The notes below the pieces were generated by a model. The model was not told the origin of the DNA, searched no databases, and saw only the letters and a program-made list of their open reading frames with translations. From Sulfurovum lithotrophicum (lineage in GTDB: Bacteria > Campylobacterota > Campylobacteria > Campylobacterales > Sulfurovaceae), in the NCBI RefSeq assembly GCF_000987835.1, contig NZ_CP011308.1:1488001-1552000 (forward strand): a stretch of 64,000 nt of DNA. Direction: 5' to 3'. This document shows positions 8,769 through 17,118 of the stretch, in pieces. How positions within the stretch are numbered: the first letter of the stretch is position 1; each line of letters opens with the position of its first letter. Position numbers and translations under genes: made by a program.

Positions 8769-9071
8769 ATGGATATCAAAAAATTCATAGAAAGTGTCAA
8801 AGAATCTTTAAACTTGGAGGGGTTCGAAAAAAAGGGGAAAAAGAAGTCCCTGAAACGTCTGCTGGAAAAACTGAAATCCAGAAGAGAGATACTTCACAAA
8901 GTACCAAAGAAAAAGCTGAGTAAAAAAGAGAGAAAAGCCTATGAGGAAGAACTGGCGATCATCACGCTGCAGATTAAAAAAGCGGAAAAGATCCTGGAAG
9001 AGCTGAACGGCAACACAAAAAACCCAAAAGGAGAAAAGAGTAGAGATCATGGATGCATAACGGATAGGTAG
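8769..9071 (+). CDS. Small lysine-rich coiled-coil protein downstream of phosphate transporter
   Basis: A 100-residue, strongly charged protein with no membrane segment. Residues 15-80 are predicted by eye to be helical, with runs such as KKGKKKSLKRLLEKLKSRRE and LQIKKAEKILEEL. I do not recognise a named family. It begins 3 bases after the transporter stop, so it is very likely co-translated with it, and it may interact with the PhoU-like domain; that is inference. AAAGGATAAGAG provides a ribosome binding site. Confidence 0.62.
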   Translation: MDIKKFIESVKESLNLEGFEKKGKKKSLKRLLEKLKSRREILHKVPKKKLSKKERKAYEEELAIITLQIKKAEKILEELNGNTKNPKGEKSRDHGCITDR

Positions 9072-9142
9072 TGGGAAAAATCTCTATATTTTCACTATAT
9101 CGGCCAAGGCAAAAGAGACGTTCAGCCTCAGTATTTCTGATA

Positions 9143-10885
9143 TTATGACTCCTTCGTATTTAAAAACAACATACACAGCCTGATATCATCATAACCCACT
9201 TCACCGTCGAGGGCATCAAATACAGCCTTGAGCTTCAACCTGCCATCCTCGGAAAAATTCTCCTTTAGCTTTTTGGTTACGAGTTTCAGTACTACTGTAT
9301 CTACACGTTCAAAAAGTGCCTCGTCCGGTTTGTATTTGATTAGGTCTGTTTCCGGTTCTTCCTCTTTGATACGTTGCAGATGGTTAATGATCGTACCCTT
9401 GCTCACACCTCTCTTTTGCGCCAGCTTGATGATGCTGCCGCACTTTGGCAAAAGGTGTCTGGTTTTCATATGCGCAGGAGTCACATAGGCAGAGTGTGAA
9501 GGTTTTCCCTCCTTGATATTCTTCTTCTCCTCGTCTATCTTCTCTTTGGAGACAATACCGCCCAAGCGTGTAATATGTTGTTCAAACTCCTGCTCCAAAG
9601 CTTCAGGAGAAAGACTCTCTATGCGTTCAGCCGCTTTCTGTGAAGCTGCTTTGATGCGTCCGTCAATATGCAAAATGAGCGGGTCTACACGCAGTGCCAT
9701 AGGATTCAGTCCCATCAGACGCAAGCCTTCAATATTTTTTATACGCGAAAGCGCCACATACCCCTGCCCTGTTTCAAAGGTTTTACTCAAGTCCATCTCG
9801 GCAGCATCAAGAGTCATTCCCTGCGACTTATGAACAGTGATCGCCCATGCCAGGCGCAGTGGCACCTGTGAAACCGTAGCGACTACTTTGCCACTGTCAT
9901 TTTCCAAAGACCATTCTTCCGGTTCCAGCTTTATCTTTCTGCCTTCTGTAGTACGAACAATGGGCATGTTGTCTATAGGAGAAAAGCTTTCCACCGTACC
10001 GGTAGTACCGTTAACATACCCTGCCTCAGCATTGTTCTTGATAAAAATAACCACTGCACTTTTTTTCAACGTCAACTCCTCCATCACCAGAGAGGACTTG
10101 AATACCTTTTCAATGTTCTTTTGGCTCCCCTTTGATTCATAGACAAAAAGTTTTTCCTCGCCTTCAAGCTTTTCGAGTTCAGAGAGGTTGATACGGTCGA
10201 CATCGACATTGTGCGTGTAGAGTTTGGTGGGATTAAAATGGGAAGGAAGCGCCTTCTCAAGCCTACTGTCCAACAATTTCTCCGAATGCGCAGTCATGGT
10301 TCCCGAGCGGATATCATCGAGTATCTGTATGAGTTGAGAATCATCCTGTCTGAATTTCTCTTCAAGATAACAGGTCTGCAGATCCAGTGCTTTCCAGACA
10401 GGAGACTGCCAGGCAAAACGCTTCTCTTTCGGTTCTTTGCTCACCGGAGGCAGCTGAAAGAAATCTCCCGATATCACCACCTGCACCCCGCCAAACGGCA
10501 CATCCGTCCCCTTGAACCCGCGCAGTATCAGGTCCATCGAAGAAAAAAGCTCCGGAGAGATCATCGAAACTTCATCGATGATAAGGATGTCAAGTTTGGA
10601 AAAGCGGGTCTTCAGGTACTTCTTGTCCAGCAAAAATTCCACATACCCCTCATCGATGCTTTCACGAATGCCCAGTGCAAAAAATGAGTGAATAGTCTGC
10701 CCGCCCAAATGTGAAGCGGCGATGCCCGTAGGTGCTACAACGGTCGGATAGATCCTGCGTTCTTTCAAGTATTGTGTATATTCATTCAAAAGATAGGTCT
10801 TCCCTGTTCCTGCCGAACCGGTCATAAAGACATTTTTGCCTGATTTGAGTATGTTGAGTGCTGTTTGCTGTTTCATGGAGAGCAT
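9143..10885 (-). CDS. Pif1-like superfamily 1B helicase
   Basis: The 580-residue protein carries the Walker A motif GSAGTGKTYLL near residue 20, APTGIAASHLGGQTIHSFF (motif Ia), IIDEVSMIS (Walker B), GGVQVVISGDFFQLPPV (motif III) and the C-terminal RLAWAITVHKSQGMTLDAAEMDL with VALSRIKNIEGLRL (motifs V and VI). This is the Pif1/RecD2-type arrangement. The C-terminal 150 residues include a helix-turn-helix-like GVSKGTIINHLQRI. The expected role is 5'-3' DNA unwinding. The start at 10885 or at 10876 (second Met) cannot be separated; neither has a strong ribosome binding site. Confidence 0.87.
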   Translation of the reverse strand: MLSMKQQTALNILKSGKNVFMTGSAGTGKTYLLNEYTQYLKERRIYPTVVAPTGIAASHLGGQTIHSFFALGIRESIDEGYVEFLLDKKYLKTRFSKLDILIIDEVSMISPELFSSMDLILRGFKGTDVPFGGVQVVISGDFFQLPPVSKEPKEKRFAWQSPVWKALDLQTCYLEEKFRQDDSQLIQILDDIRSGTMTAHSEKLLDSRLEKALPSHFNPTKLYTHNVDVDRINLSELEKLEGEEKLFVYESKGSQKNIEKVFKSSLVMEELTLKKSAVVIFIKNNAEAGYVNGTTGTVESFSPIDNMPIVRTTEGRKIKLEPEEWSLENDSGKVVATVSQVPLRLAWAITVHKSQGMTLDAAEMDLSKTFETGQGYVALSRIKNIEGLRLMGLNPMALRVDPLILHIDGRIKAASQKAAERIESLSPEALEQEFEQHITRLGGIVSKEKIDEEKKNIKEGKPSHSAYVTPAHMKTRHLLPKCGSIIKLAQKRGVSKGTIINHLQRIKEEEPETDLIKYKPDEALFERVDTVVLKLVTKKLKENFSEDGRLKLKAVFDALDGEVGYDDIRLCMLFLNTKES

Positions 10886-10939
10886 TATAGCCTACTGTTG
10901 GTATAATCTATGAGCAAGACAACCATCAATATGAGGATA

Positions 10940-10958
10940 GATTATATTAATTATAATC
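10940..10958. promoter_or_regulatory. AT-rich palindrome between helicase and cytochrome genes
   Basis: The arms GATTATA and TATAATC are separated by 5 bases, in the 104-base gap between divergent genes. TATAAT repeats overlap it (10961-10966 is a candidate -10 for the cytochrome gene). It may be an operator or simply AT-rich promoter DNA. Confidence 0.3.
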
Positions 10959-10989
10959 TGATATAATCAATAAAAACGAAGGATATATA

Positions 10990-11706
10990 ATGAAATCAAT
11001 AGTATGGTATAGTATATTGCTTATGGCAGCATTGTTCTTTTCAGGATGCGGAAAGACAGAAAAAACACATAAACATTATGATGGAGAAGCACTGATAAAA
11101 CAAAAATGTGCTGCATGTCACAACCTTGACATACCACCCAAAATAAGTGATGACGAGAAAGCCCCTCCGATGTATACAGTCACCGTCCATCTTCGTGACT
11201 GGATGAAAGGCGGAACCACTTCCGAGAAGGAGGCAAACTTTGTGGCATTTGTACAGTCCTATGTACTTTCACCGAGCAAAGAGAAATCCTACTGCATTAA
11301 AGAGGTACTTCAACAATACGGATTGATGCCTTCGCAAAAAGGAAATGTCAACAAAGAAGAACTTGGTGCCATTGCCCGATATGCGTTACTCACCTACGAT
11401 CAGAAAAAATTGCTTGAAATGATGAAAGAGCAAAACCGTATTGCGGCAATGAAGCCTTATGAGCAGGTACTTGCCCTTAAAGACTGCAAACTGTGTCATA
11501 TCGACGGGAACGGTAAAGTAGGACCGCTTTTCAGCCAGATCGCCGCCAAATATACCAGTAACGATCTCAATACGATCAAAGATGCCATTGTCCACGGCAG
11601 CAAAGGCAGATGGCCAAACTACCACATGCCCATGCGTGCCTACAAAGACTTGACTCCAAAACAACTTGATGGGATTGCAAAGTGGATTTTGTCACAGAAG
11701 AAGTAG
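10990..11706 (+). CDS. Dihaem c-type cytochrome lipoprotein
   Basis: A 238-residue exported protein. A lipobox-like FFSGCGK near residue 20 suggests a lipoprotein. Two CXXCH haem-binding sites are seen: CAACH near residue 38 and CKLCH near residue 160, the latter in a normal class I cytochrome c domain ending with MPMRAYKDLTPKQLDGIAKWIL, where the methionine of MPMRAY is the likely axial ligand. An electron-transfer role in the periplasm is expected. The following 235-base gap holds a long palindrome. Confidence 0.86.
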   Translation: MKSIVWYSILLMAALFFSGCGKTEKTHKHYDGEALIKQKCAACHNLDIPPKISDDEKAPPMYTVTVHLRDWMKGGTTSEKEANFVAFVQSYVLSPSKEKSYCIKEVLQQYGLMPSQKGNVNKEELGAIARYALLTYDQKKLLEMMKEQNRIAAMKPYEQVLALKDCKLCHIDGNGKVGPLFSQIAAKYTSNDLNTIKDAIVHGSKGRWPNYHMPMRAYKDLTPKQLDGIAKWILSQKK

Positions 11707-11738
11707 CAAGAACGGCTTCTTCTGATGGGGACTTTTAT

Positions 11739-11900
11739 CCCGGATTTTGCAATAGAATCACAAAATATCTTGCTGATGCTTGTCTTATGGGTGTTTACAA
11801 AGAATTTGAAGTTAACCCGTAGGTTAAGCGATGATTCTTTGTGAATGTCCATGAGGCAATGATCTGTGAGAGATTGCTGATCTCTATTGCAAAATCCGGG
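11739..11900. repeat. 162-bp imperfect palindrome with 18-bp perfect ends
   Basis: Bases 11739-11756 and 11883-11900 are an exact 18-bp inverted repeat (outer sequence CCCGGATTTTGCAATAGA). The centre at 11819.5 is shared by an inner pair, TTAACC (11812-11817) and GGTTAA (11822-11827), and by a matching pair ACAAAGAAT/ATTCTTTGT. The whole unit can therefore fold into one long interrupted hairpin. It lies between the cytochrome gene and hrpB. It has no coding potential. A small non-autonomous mobile element is the leading reading; an RNA structure is the alternative. Confidence 0.85.
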
Positions 11901-11941
11901 TTTATTATTCCCCCGTAACCTAAAAACAGTATAATCCCACT

Positions 11942-14425
11942 ATGCAAACTTTGCCCATCACCCACGTCCTTCCCAAAGTCAAAGAGAAACTGATTCACCA
12001 TAACCGTCTTGTACTGCAGGCGCCTCCGGGAGCCGGCAAAACCACTGCTTTGCCTCTGGCACTGCTTGACGAACCGTGGCTGGAAGGCAAACAGATCATC
12101 ATGCTCGAGCCGCGTCGTTTGGCAGTGCGTTCTTCGGCTGCGCGTATGGCGGAACTTCTGGGAGAAAAGGTGGGTCAGCGTGTCGGGTATCAGATAAAGA
12201 TGGAGTCGGTGCAGAGCAAAGCGACCAAGATACTCATCGTCACAGAAGGGATACTCACACGCAAACTGCAAAACGACCCGGCACTGGAAAGTGTGGCGCT
12301 GATCATCTTTGACGAGTTTCATGAACGCTCCCTGCATGCTGACCTCTCTTTGGCTTTGGCTCTGGAGTCACAGTCCGTGTTGCGGGAAGATATGAAAATA
12401 CTCGTTATGTCCGCCACCCTGAATACAGCGGCGATCTCCACACTTTTGGACAATGCACCCGTCATTGAAAGTCAGGGGCGGGCTTTTCCTGTGGAGCGTA
12501 TATACCTGGATGCCGGTACACCACAGCCGACACTCAAAACTCTACCCTCCTACATTCATAAACTTCTGCTCAAATTGCTTGCAGAAGAGGAAGGAAACAT
12601 CCTCGTCTTTCTTCCTGGAGTCCGACAGATCAAAGCAGTGGAAAAACTGCTCAATGAAAGCAGGATCAAAAATACCTACGTCTCTACACTCTACGGGAAC
12701 CTCAGCAAAGAGGCACAGGACAGAGCCATAAAAGCACCACCAAAAGGCACAGGGAAAGTGGTACTCTCCACCAACATCGCACAGACTTCTCTGACCATTG
12801 AGGGTATTAAGATCGTTATAGATTCCGGACTTCAGAATGTTTCTGTCTTTAATCCCTTTTCGGGCATGAACAAGCTTGAGAGCAAATTCATCTCCAAAGA
12901 CGCTGCCATCCAAAGAGCAGGACGGGCAGGACGGCTTTCAGCCGGGAAGGCCTACCACCTGTGGCACAAGTCCAGGATACTACAGAAACACGATACACCC
13001 GAAATACTCTCTGCAGACCTCAGTCAGCTTGTTCTGGAACTGGCACAATGGGGGAATGATGACATAAATGCTCTTTCCTGGATGGACACCCCGCCTATCA
13101 CTGCCATACACCATGCCCGGACACTCCTCAAACAACTCGGGGCACTCGATAGCAACGGACACATCACCTCCCACGGGGAAGCCATGGGCAGCTACGGACT
13201 TCACCCCAGACTTGCCCATATGATGCTCAAAGCCAAAGAGATGGATCTCTCCTATGAAGCGTCTCTTTTGGCAGTGCTGGTCTCGGAGAAAGATATCTAC
13301 AGTAGCGCTTACACCTCTGCCGATCTACGTGAACGGGTCATCACCCTGCACGACGTTGCCCAAAAAGCAAATGTTTCATCTAAATATGTCGATATAAAAC
13401 AGTGCCGATATCTGCTTGAAAATGCCAGACGCATTGAAAAGAACCAAACCTCCACACTCCATACGGAACAGCTTGGCATCCTGCTTGCATTTGCCTACCC
13501 TGACCGCATCGCACAGCTTCGCCACAGAAACAAAGGTACCTACCTGCTTTCCAACGGAAAAGGAGCATATCTGCACAGCGATGACACTCTCTTTAACAGT
13601 CCGTATCTGGCCATTTCGGACTTGGATGCCAAAAGCACCAATGCTACCATCTACAAAGCCATAGCACTGAGTCTTGCAGACATAGAAACCTATCTGGGAA
13701 CAGAAACACAGGAGAGGGTTACCTGGAACGAGGAAGAGGCACGGGTAGAGGTGCGAAAAGTAGAACGCTTTGGCAAACTCACACTCAAAGAGACACAACT
13801 GAAAAGTACCGACAGTCCGGAAGTACTTGAGGTACTTTTGGATGAAATCGAAGCATTGGGTTTAAATATTTTACATTGGAACAAGGAAGCAAAAAAGTTT
13901 AGAGAAAGAGTAAATTTTCTGCATCTTCACGATGAAAGTTTTCCTGATTTTTCCGATGAAAACCTGCTTGACACTATGGACAAGTGGCTGGCACCCTACC
14001 TTCAAAATGTAACGACACTCAAAGCCTGCCGGAACCTGAATCTGTATAATATCCTTCTGGGACTTCTCAGCTACGAAGAGCTCCAAAAACTCAACCACCT
14101 CGTCCCGGCTAAACATAAAGTTGCCAGTGGTTCACAGATCAACATTGACTACAGTGATCCTCAACAACCAGTACTTGCAGTACGCCTGCAGGAGCTTTTT
14201 GGCACACACGACACCCCTGCTGTACTCGGAGGCAAAGTCAAACTGATGCTCCACCTGCTCTCCCCTGCTTCACGTCCTATGCAGGTGACGAGAGACTTAA
14301 AAAGTTTTTGGGAAAACACCTATGATGAAGTCAAAAAAGAGTTGAGAGGAAAATACAAAAAACACTACTGGCCGGATGATCCGCTTGAAGCCAAAGCGAC
14401 TTCAAAAACGAAAAAAAATATGTGA
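11942..14425 (+). CDS. hrpB: ATP-dependent helicase HrpB
   Basis: An 827-residue DEAH-box helicase. Motifs in order are APPGAGKTTALPLALL (Walker A, near residue 26), LEPRRLAVRSSAARMA (Ia), DEFHERS (DEFH box, near residue 128), MSATLN (III), VVLSTNIAQTSLTIEG (V) and QRAGRAGRL (VI). The C-terminal part matches the HrpB-specific extension, including LLSPASRPMQVTRDLKSFWENTYDEVKKELRGKYKKHYWPDDP. The length is that of typical HrpB. Its cellular role in most bacteria is poorly defined, probably RNA or RNP remodelling. It stands alone between a palindrome and a convergent gene. Confidence 0.94.
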   Translation: MQTLPITHVLPKVKEKLIHHNRLVLQAPPGAGKTTALPLALLDEPWLEGKQIIMLEPRRLAVRSSAARMAELLGEKVGQRVGYQIKMESVQSKATKILIVTEGILTRKLQNDPALESVALIIFDEFHERSLHADLSLALALESQSVLREDMKILVMSATLNTAAISTLLDNAPVIESQGRAFPVERIYLDAGTPQPTLKTLPSYIHKLLLKLLAEEEGNILVFLPGVRQIKAVEKLLNESRIKNTYVSTLYGNLSKEAQDRAIKAPPKGTGKVVLSTNIAQTSLTIEGIKIVIDSGLQNVSVFNPFSGMNKLESKFISKDAAIQRAGRAGRLSAGKAYHLWHKSRILQKHDTPEILSADLSQLVLELAQWGNDDINALSWMDTPPITAIHHARTLLKQLGALDSNGHITSHGEAMGSYGLHPRLAHMMLKAKEMDLSYEASLLAVLVSEKDIYSSAYTSADLRERVITLHDVAQKANVSSKYVDIKQCRYLLENARRIEKNQTSTLHTEQLGILLAFAYPDRIAQLRHRNKGTYLLSNGKGAYLHSDDTLFNSPYLAISDLDAKSTNATIYKAIALSLADIETYLGTETQERVTWNEEEARVEVRKVERFGKLTLKETQLKSTDSPEVLEVLLDEIEALGLNILHWNKEAKKFRERVNFLHLHDESFPDFSDENLLDTMDKWLAPYLQNVTTLKACRNLNLYNILLGLLSYEELQKLNHLVPAKHKVASGSQINIDYSDPQQPVLAVRLQELFGTHDTPAVLGGKVKLMLHLLSPASRPMQVTRDLKSFWENTYDEVKKELRGKYKKHYWPDDPLEAKATSKTKKNM

Positions 14426-14439
14426 GTTAAATAGGTATA

Positions 14440-14874
14440 CTACTCAAGATCAAAGGCAGCTTCTGTTGTCCACGCTTTTAAAGCTTCTTTATCGGCATCA
14501 CTGAGTTTTGCCTCTTTATGCATGATCAGATAGCTTTTCATCGGCATCTTGTCCTGAATCGCTTTTGGTATCTTCTCAAGATACTTGAGCTTTTTTTCAT
14601 CGTCATACGAATTCCAAGTAGAGAAGTTCATCTTTTCTCTTCCCTCTTTGACATGCTCTTTTGTGAACCATGAAACAGGAGCGATACTGCTGTACCACGG
14701 GAATGTCGTATGACTTGAATGGCAGTCGAAACAAGAACGTTTAAGTATTGCCTGTACATTTTCGGGAGCCTCTAAAGCATCTCCTTCTTTCACAGGCAAA
14801 TCAGCGGGTACATTCATAGGAACAAATTGTATTCCCACGAAAACAAGTATTAGTAGTATTAATAATTTTTTCAT
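14440..14874 (-). CDS. Haem-binding domain protein, periplasmic
   Basis: A 144-residue protein with an N-terminal hydrophobic signal/anchor (LLILLILVFVGIQFVPM) and the haem-binding motif CFDCHSSHTTFPWYSSIAPVSW near residue 50, typical of the short haem-binding domain family found beside cytochromes. The C-terminal SDADKEALKAWTTEAA is typical too. Its function is not established beyond covalent haem binding. It is convergent with hrpB across a 14-base gap. Confidence 0.82.
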   Translation of the reverse strand: MKKLLILLILVFVGIQFVPMNVPADLPVKEGDALEAPENVQAILKRSCFDCHSSHTTFPWYSSIAPVSWFTKEHVKEGREKMNFSTWNSYDDEKKLKYLEKIPKAIQDKMPMKSYLIMHKEAKLSDADKEALKAWTTEAAFDLE

Positions 14875-14947
14875 AGGAAAAATAATACAGCCTACTTGCT
14901 TAAACGAAGGTTTATAAAATAATATCTATTATTTTAATAAAAAATAA

Positions 14948-14976
14948 TTGACAGATATCAACATATACATTATAAG
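14948..14976 (+). promoter_or_regulatory. Sigma-70-type promoter for the cupin gene
   Basis: A perfect TTGACA (14948-14953) is followed after 17 bases by TATAAG (14971-14976), 34 bases before the ATG at 15011. It is one of the best -35/-10 matches in the window. The region is very AT-rich and also holds the divergent start of the haem-binding gene. Confidence 0.7.
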
Positions 14977-15010
14977 GTATAGATATAATTTCCTAAAATA
15001 AAGGATAAAG

Positions 15011-15352
15011 ATGCAAACAGCTTCATTTTACAACGATCTGAAATTTTCAGAGGAGAGTGTAGTCATTACACCCATGCTTGAGAGTGATTTTGGCAAAGAG
15101 ATACGCATAGCCTTCAAAGAAGGTCAGATCATGAAAAAGCACAAAACCAAATTTCCCATTACTGTCATGACACTCAGGGGTTCCATCGAGTTTGGCGTGG
15201 GAGAGAAAAAAGTGATCCTGAATGAGGGAGATGTTATTGCTTTGGAAGGGAATGTCATGCATGAGCTCAAGGCCCTCACAGAGTCCGTCGTGCGTTTAAG
15301 CCTACACAAGGGAGACAGTGTTGCACGTGTCAAAGGGGTATTAAAACTCTGA
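15011..15352 (+). CDS. Small cupin-domain protein
   Basis: A 113-residue single-domain protein with a cupin-like beta-barrel pattern: FKEGQIMKKHKTKFPITVMTLRGSIEFGVGEKKVILNEGD spread over residues 36-80, ending ALEGNVMHELKALTESVVRLSLHKGD. The usual metal-binding histidines are only partly present (KHK and MHE), so metal binding is uncertain. No partner gene is adjacent. AAAGGA lies 7 bases before the ATG and a strong promoter is upstream. Confidence 0.77.
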   Translation: MQTASFYNDLKFSEESVVITPMLESDFGKEIRIAFKEGQIMKKHKTKFPITVMTLRGSIEFGVGEKKVILNEGDVIALEGNVMHELKALTESVVRLSLHKGDSVARVKGVLKL

Positions 15353-15360
15353 TGCACTGC

Positions 15361-15385
15361 GTAGGGTGGATGAGATCCACCCTGC
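15361..15385. repeat. REP-like hairpin, GTAGGGTG family (copy 1)
   Basis: AGGGTGGAT (15363-15371) pairs exactly with ATCCACCCT (15375-15383) around a GAG loop, and the unit begins with GTAG. It shares the GTAGGGTG...CACCCT pattern with elements at 49283, 56010 and 59140. It lies between the convergent ends of the cupin gene and accD and may also act as a transcript-end hairpin, though it lacks a T-run. Confidence 0.65.
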
Positions 15386-15388
15386 AGA

Positions 15389-16285
15389 CTACTCTTCTTC
15401 TACGGCTGCAACTTCTGCATGCTCTCCGCTGTCCATAGCTTCCAGTTTAGCCGGACTGTTCTCTTTTGAAAAGAGTTTCAACAGATCAGAAAGTGTCTGC
15501 TTCATATTCCCGCGGTCAACAACCATGTCGATAAGACCGTGCTCAAGCAGGAATTCCGAACGCTGGAAGCCTTCAGGGAGGTCGACACCCACTGTCTGCT
15601 TGATAACCCTTTGCCCTGCAAACCCGATCAGGGCACCGGGCTCAGCCATAATGATATCACCAAGCATAGCAAAGGAAGCGGAAACACCTCCCATCGTAGG
15701 ATCTGTCAGTACAGAGATGAAAGGAAGACCTTTGTCGCTGAGTCTCTTAAGTGCTGCAGAAGTTTTACTCATTTGCAGCAGCGCATAGGTACTCTCCTGC
15801 ATTCTAGCACCGCCTGAAGCACTCACGATGATCACACCGCATCTTCTCTCAATAGCTCTGTCAACGGCACGGACAATCTTCTCACCTTCAACCGAACCGA
15901 GACTCCCTCCCATGAATGCAAAATCAAATACGACCAGTTCCACATCCTGACCGTCAATTGTACAGCTTCCGCTTACGACAGAAGAGTTTTTTCCTGTTTT
16001 TGTCTTCGCCTCGTCAATACGCTTTTTATATGACTTTTTATCGGTAAATTTCAGCGGGTCAACCGGAGCGAGATTGGCATCATGCTCTGTGAAGCTTCCT
16101 TCATCGGCTAAATAAGATATCCTCTTGTCTGCACTGATACGGAAATGGTGGTTACACTTGGGACAGACATTGTGAATGGCCTCTACTTCTTTATAGTACA
16201 TCAGGGAGGTACATTTTGGACATTTTATCCACTGGTTGGGTGTTTCATTCTTTACTTCATCTTTTTTAAACAGGTTACTGAACAT
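15389..16285 (-). CDS. accD: Acetyl-CoA carboxylase carboxyltransferase subunit beta
   Basis: AccD with AccA transfers the carboxyl group from biotin to acetyl-CoA, the first step of fatty acid synthesis. The 298-residue protein has the N-terminal zinc ribbon ([15 protein letters not shown] and [11 protein letters not shown], four cysteines near residues 23-45) and the carboxyltransferase core with [42 protein letters not shown] and [23 protein letters not shown] lies about 8 bases before the ATG. Four bases separate it from the upstream inositol-monophosphatase-family gene, suggesting one transcript. Confidence 0.96.
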   Translation of the reverse strand: MFSNLFKKDEVKNETPNQWIKCPKCTSLMYYKEVEAIHNVCPKCNHHFRISADKRISYLADEGSFTEHDANLAPVDPLKFTDKKSYKKRIDEAKTKTGKNSSVVSGSCTIDGQDVELVVFDFAFMGGSLGSVEGEKIVRAVDRAIERRCGVIIVSASGGARMQESTYALLQMSKTSAALKRLSDKGLPFISVLTDPTMGGVSASFAMLGDIIMAEPGALIGFAGQRVIKQTVGVDLPEGFQRSEFLLEHGLIDMVVDRGNMKQTLSDLLKLFSKENSPAKLEAMDSGEHAEVAAVEEE

Positions 16286-16289
16286 GCTA

Positions 16290-17024
16290 TTATTCCTCTC
16301 TCAGGTCTTTGACCAGTTGTTCTATCTTGTCTGCGACGTTTTTTCGTTTCGATACTATAACATAATCCGCCTCAACAATCACTTCAAGGCCTTCACAAAG
16401 TGCCAGTCCCGCTGCAAAATCATAAATACGGAACGGTCCGACAAAAAGGACGTATTCGACTGTATGCGCATAGGCCAGCGAAAGCGCTATGGCGCCCGGA
16501 GCCCTGAATTTAAACCCCAGCTTATCCAGTGCCGCAACCAGTAAGGGATGGGCATAGGCTTTCTCAAAAAGCCCTATCTCCGAAGCAGAAGAGACATGAC
16601 CGGGATGAAATTCTGCACTGAAAAGTCGTCCCTGCAATACATCATCTTTTCCTGATTTGACAAAGAGATCGCCATTGGCAAGATTGCAGACCACCGCTGC
16701 ATCGAGAAGGCCGTCTGCATTCACTCTGGCAACAGAAGTTCCGTAATAGGGGAAAAAGGAAAGGGCATTGGAAGAGCCGTCTATGGGATCGATGATGATC
16801 TTGACATCACCCTCTCCCATGATCCCGGACTCTTCAGACTCGATATGTCCGAAAGAGGAAAGATATTTAAAAAAAATTTGTTCCGCAAAGAGATCAAGTT
16901 TTGAACTGACATCCCCACCTGCACCTACTTCGGTCTTTTCATACCAGGACGTATCAAAGCCCTTTTCAAGCGCCGAAGCGATCTCTTCGTTAGCCCTGAT
17001 GCATGCTTCGATAAATGGGTTCAA
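16290..17024 (-). CDS. Inositol-monophosphatase-family sugar phosphatase
   Basis: A 244-residue lithium-sensitive-type phosphatase. Motifs are [16 protein letters not shown] (residues 32-47), ESEESG (metal-binding glutamates), [17 protein letters not shown] (the DPIDGS metal site near residue 78) and [15 protein letters not shown] (C-terminal WD-like site near residue 198). The family hydrolyses inositol phosphates, fructose-1,6-bisphosphate or related sugar phosphates; the substrate cannot be told here. It lies between gltB and accD on the same strand. Confidence 0.86.
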   Translation of the reverse strand: MNPFIEACIRANEEIASALEKGFDTSWYEKTEVGAGGDVSSKLDLFAEQIFFKYLSSFGHIESEESGIMGEGDVKIIIDPIDGSSNALSFFPYYGTSVARVNADGLLDAAVVCNLANGDLFVKSGKDDVLQGRLFSAEFHPGHVSSASEIGLFEKAYAHPLLVAALDKLGFKFRAPGAIALSLAYAHTVEYVLFVGPFRIYDFAAGLALCEGLEVIVEADYVIVSKRKNVADKIEQLVKDLREE

Positions 17025-17100
17025 TGCTTACCTCCAGATAGAAGCTTTTCATATGAAAAGCATACCGACATTCTTCACTATTCGTTATTCACTCTTCACT

Positions 17101-17117
17101 TCATCGCAACGCGATGA
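17101..17117 (-). other. Stem-loop just after gltB stop
   Basis: TCATCGC and GCGATGA form a 7-bp stem around a 3-base loop, one base beyond the gltB stop codon. No T-run follows on the minus strand, so it is a weak terminator or an RNA 3'-end stabiliser. A second palindrome, GCTTTTCATATGAAAAGC (17044-17061), lies in the same 94-base gap. Confidence 0.4.
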
Positions 17118-17118
17118 T

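Noticed and set aside
15361-15385. Bidirectional rho-independent terminator between cupin gene and accD
   Set aside because: The stem is strong but no T-run follows on either strand, and the sequence matches the GTAGGGTG repeat family; kept as a repeat with possible end-of-transcript role.
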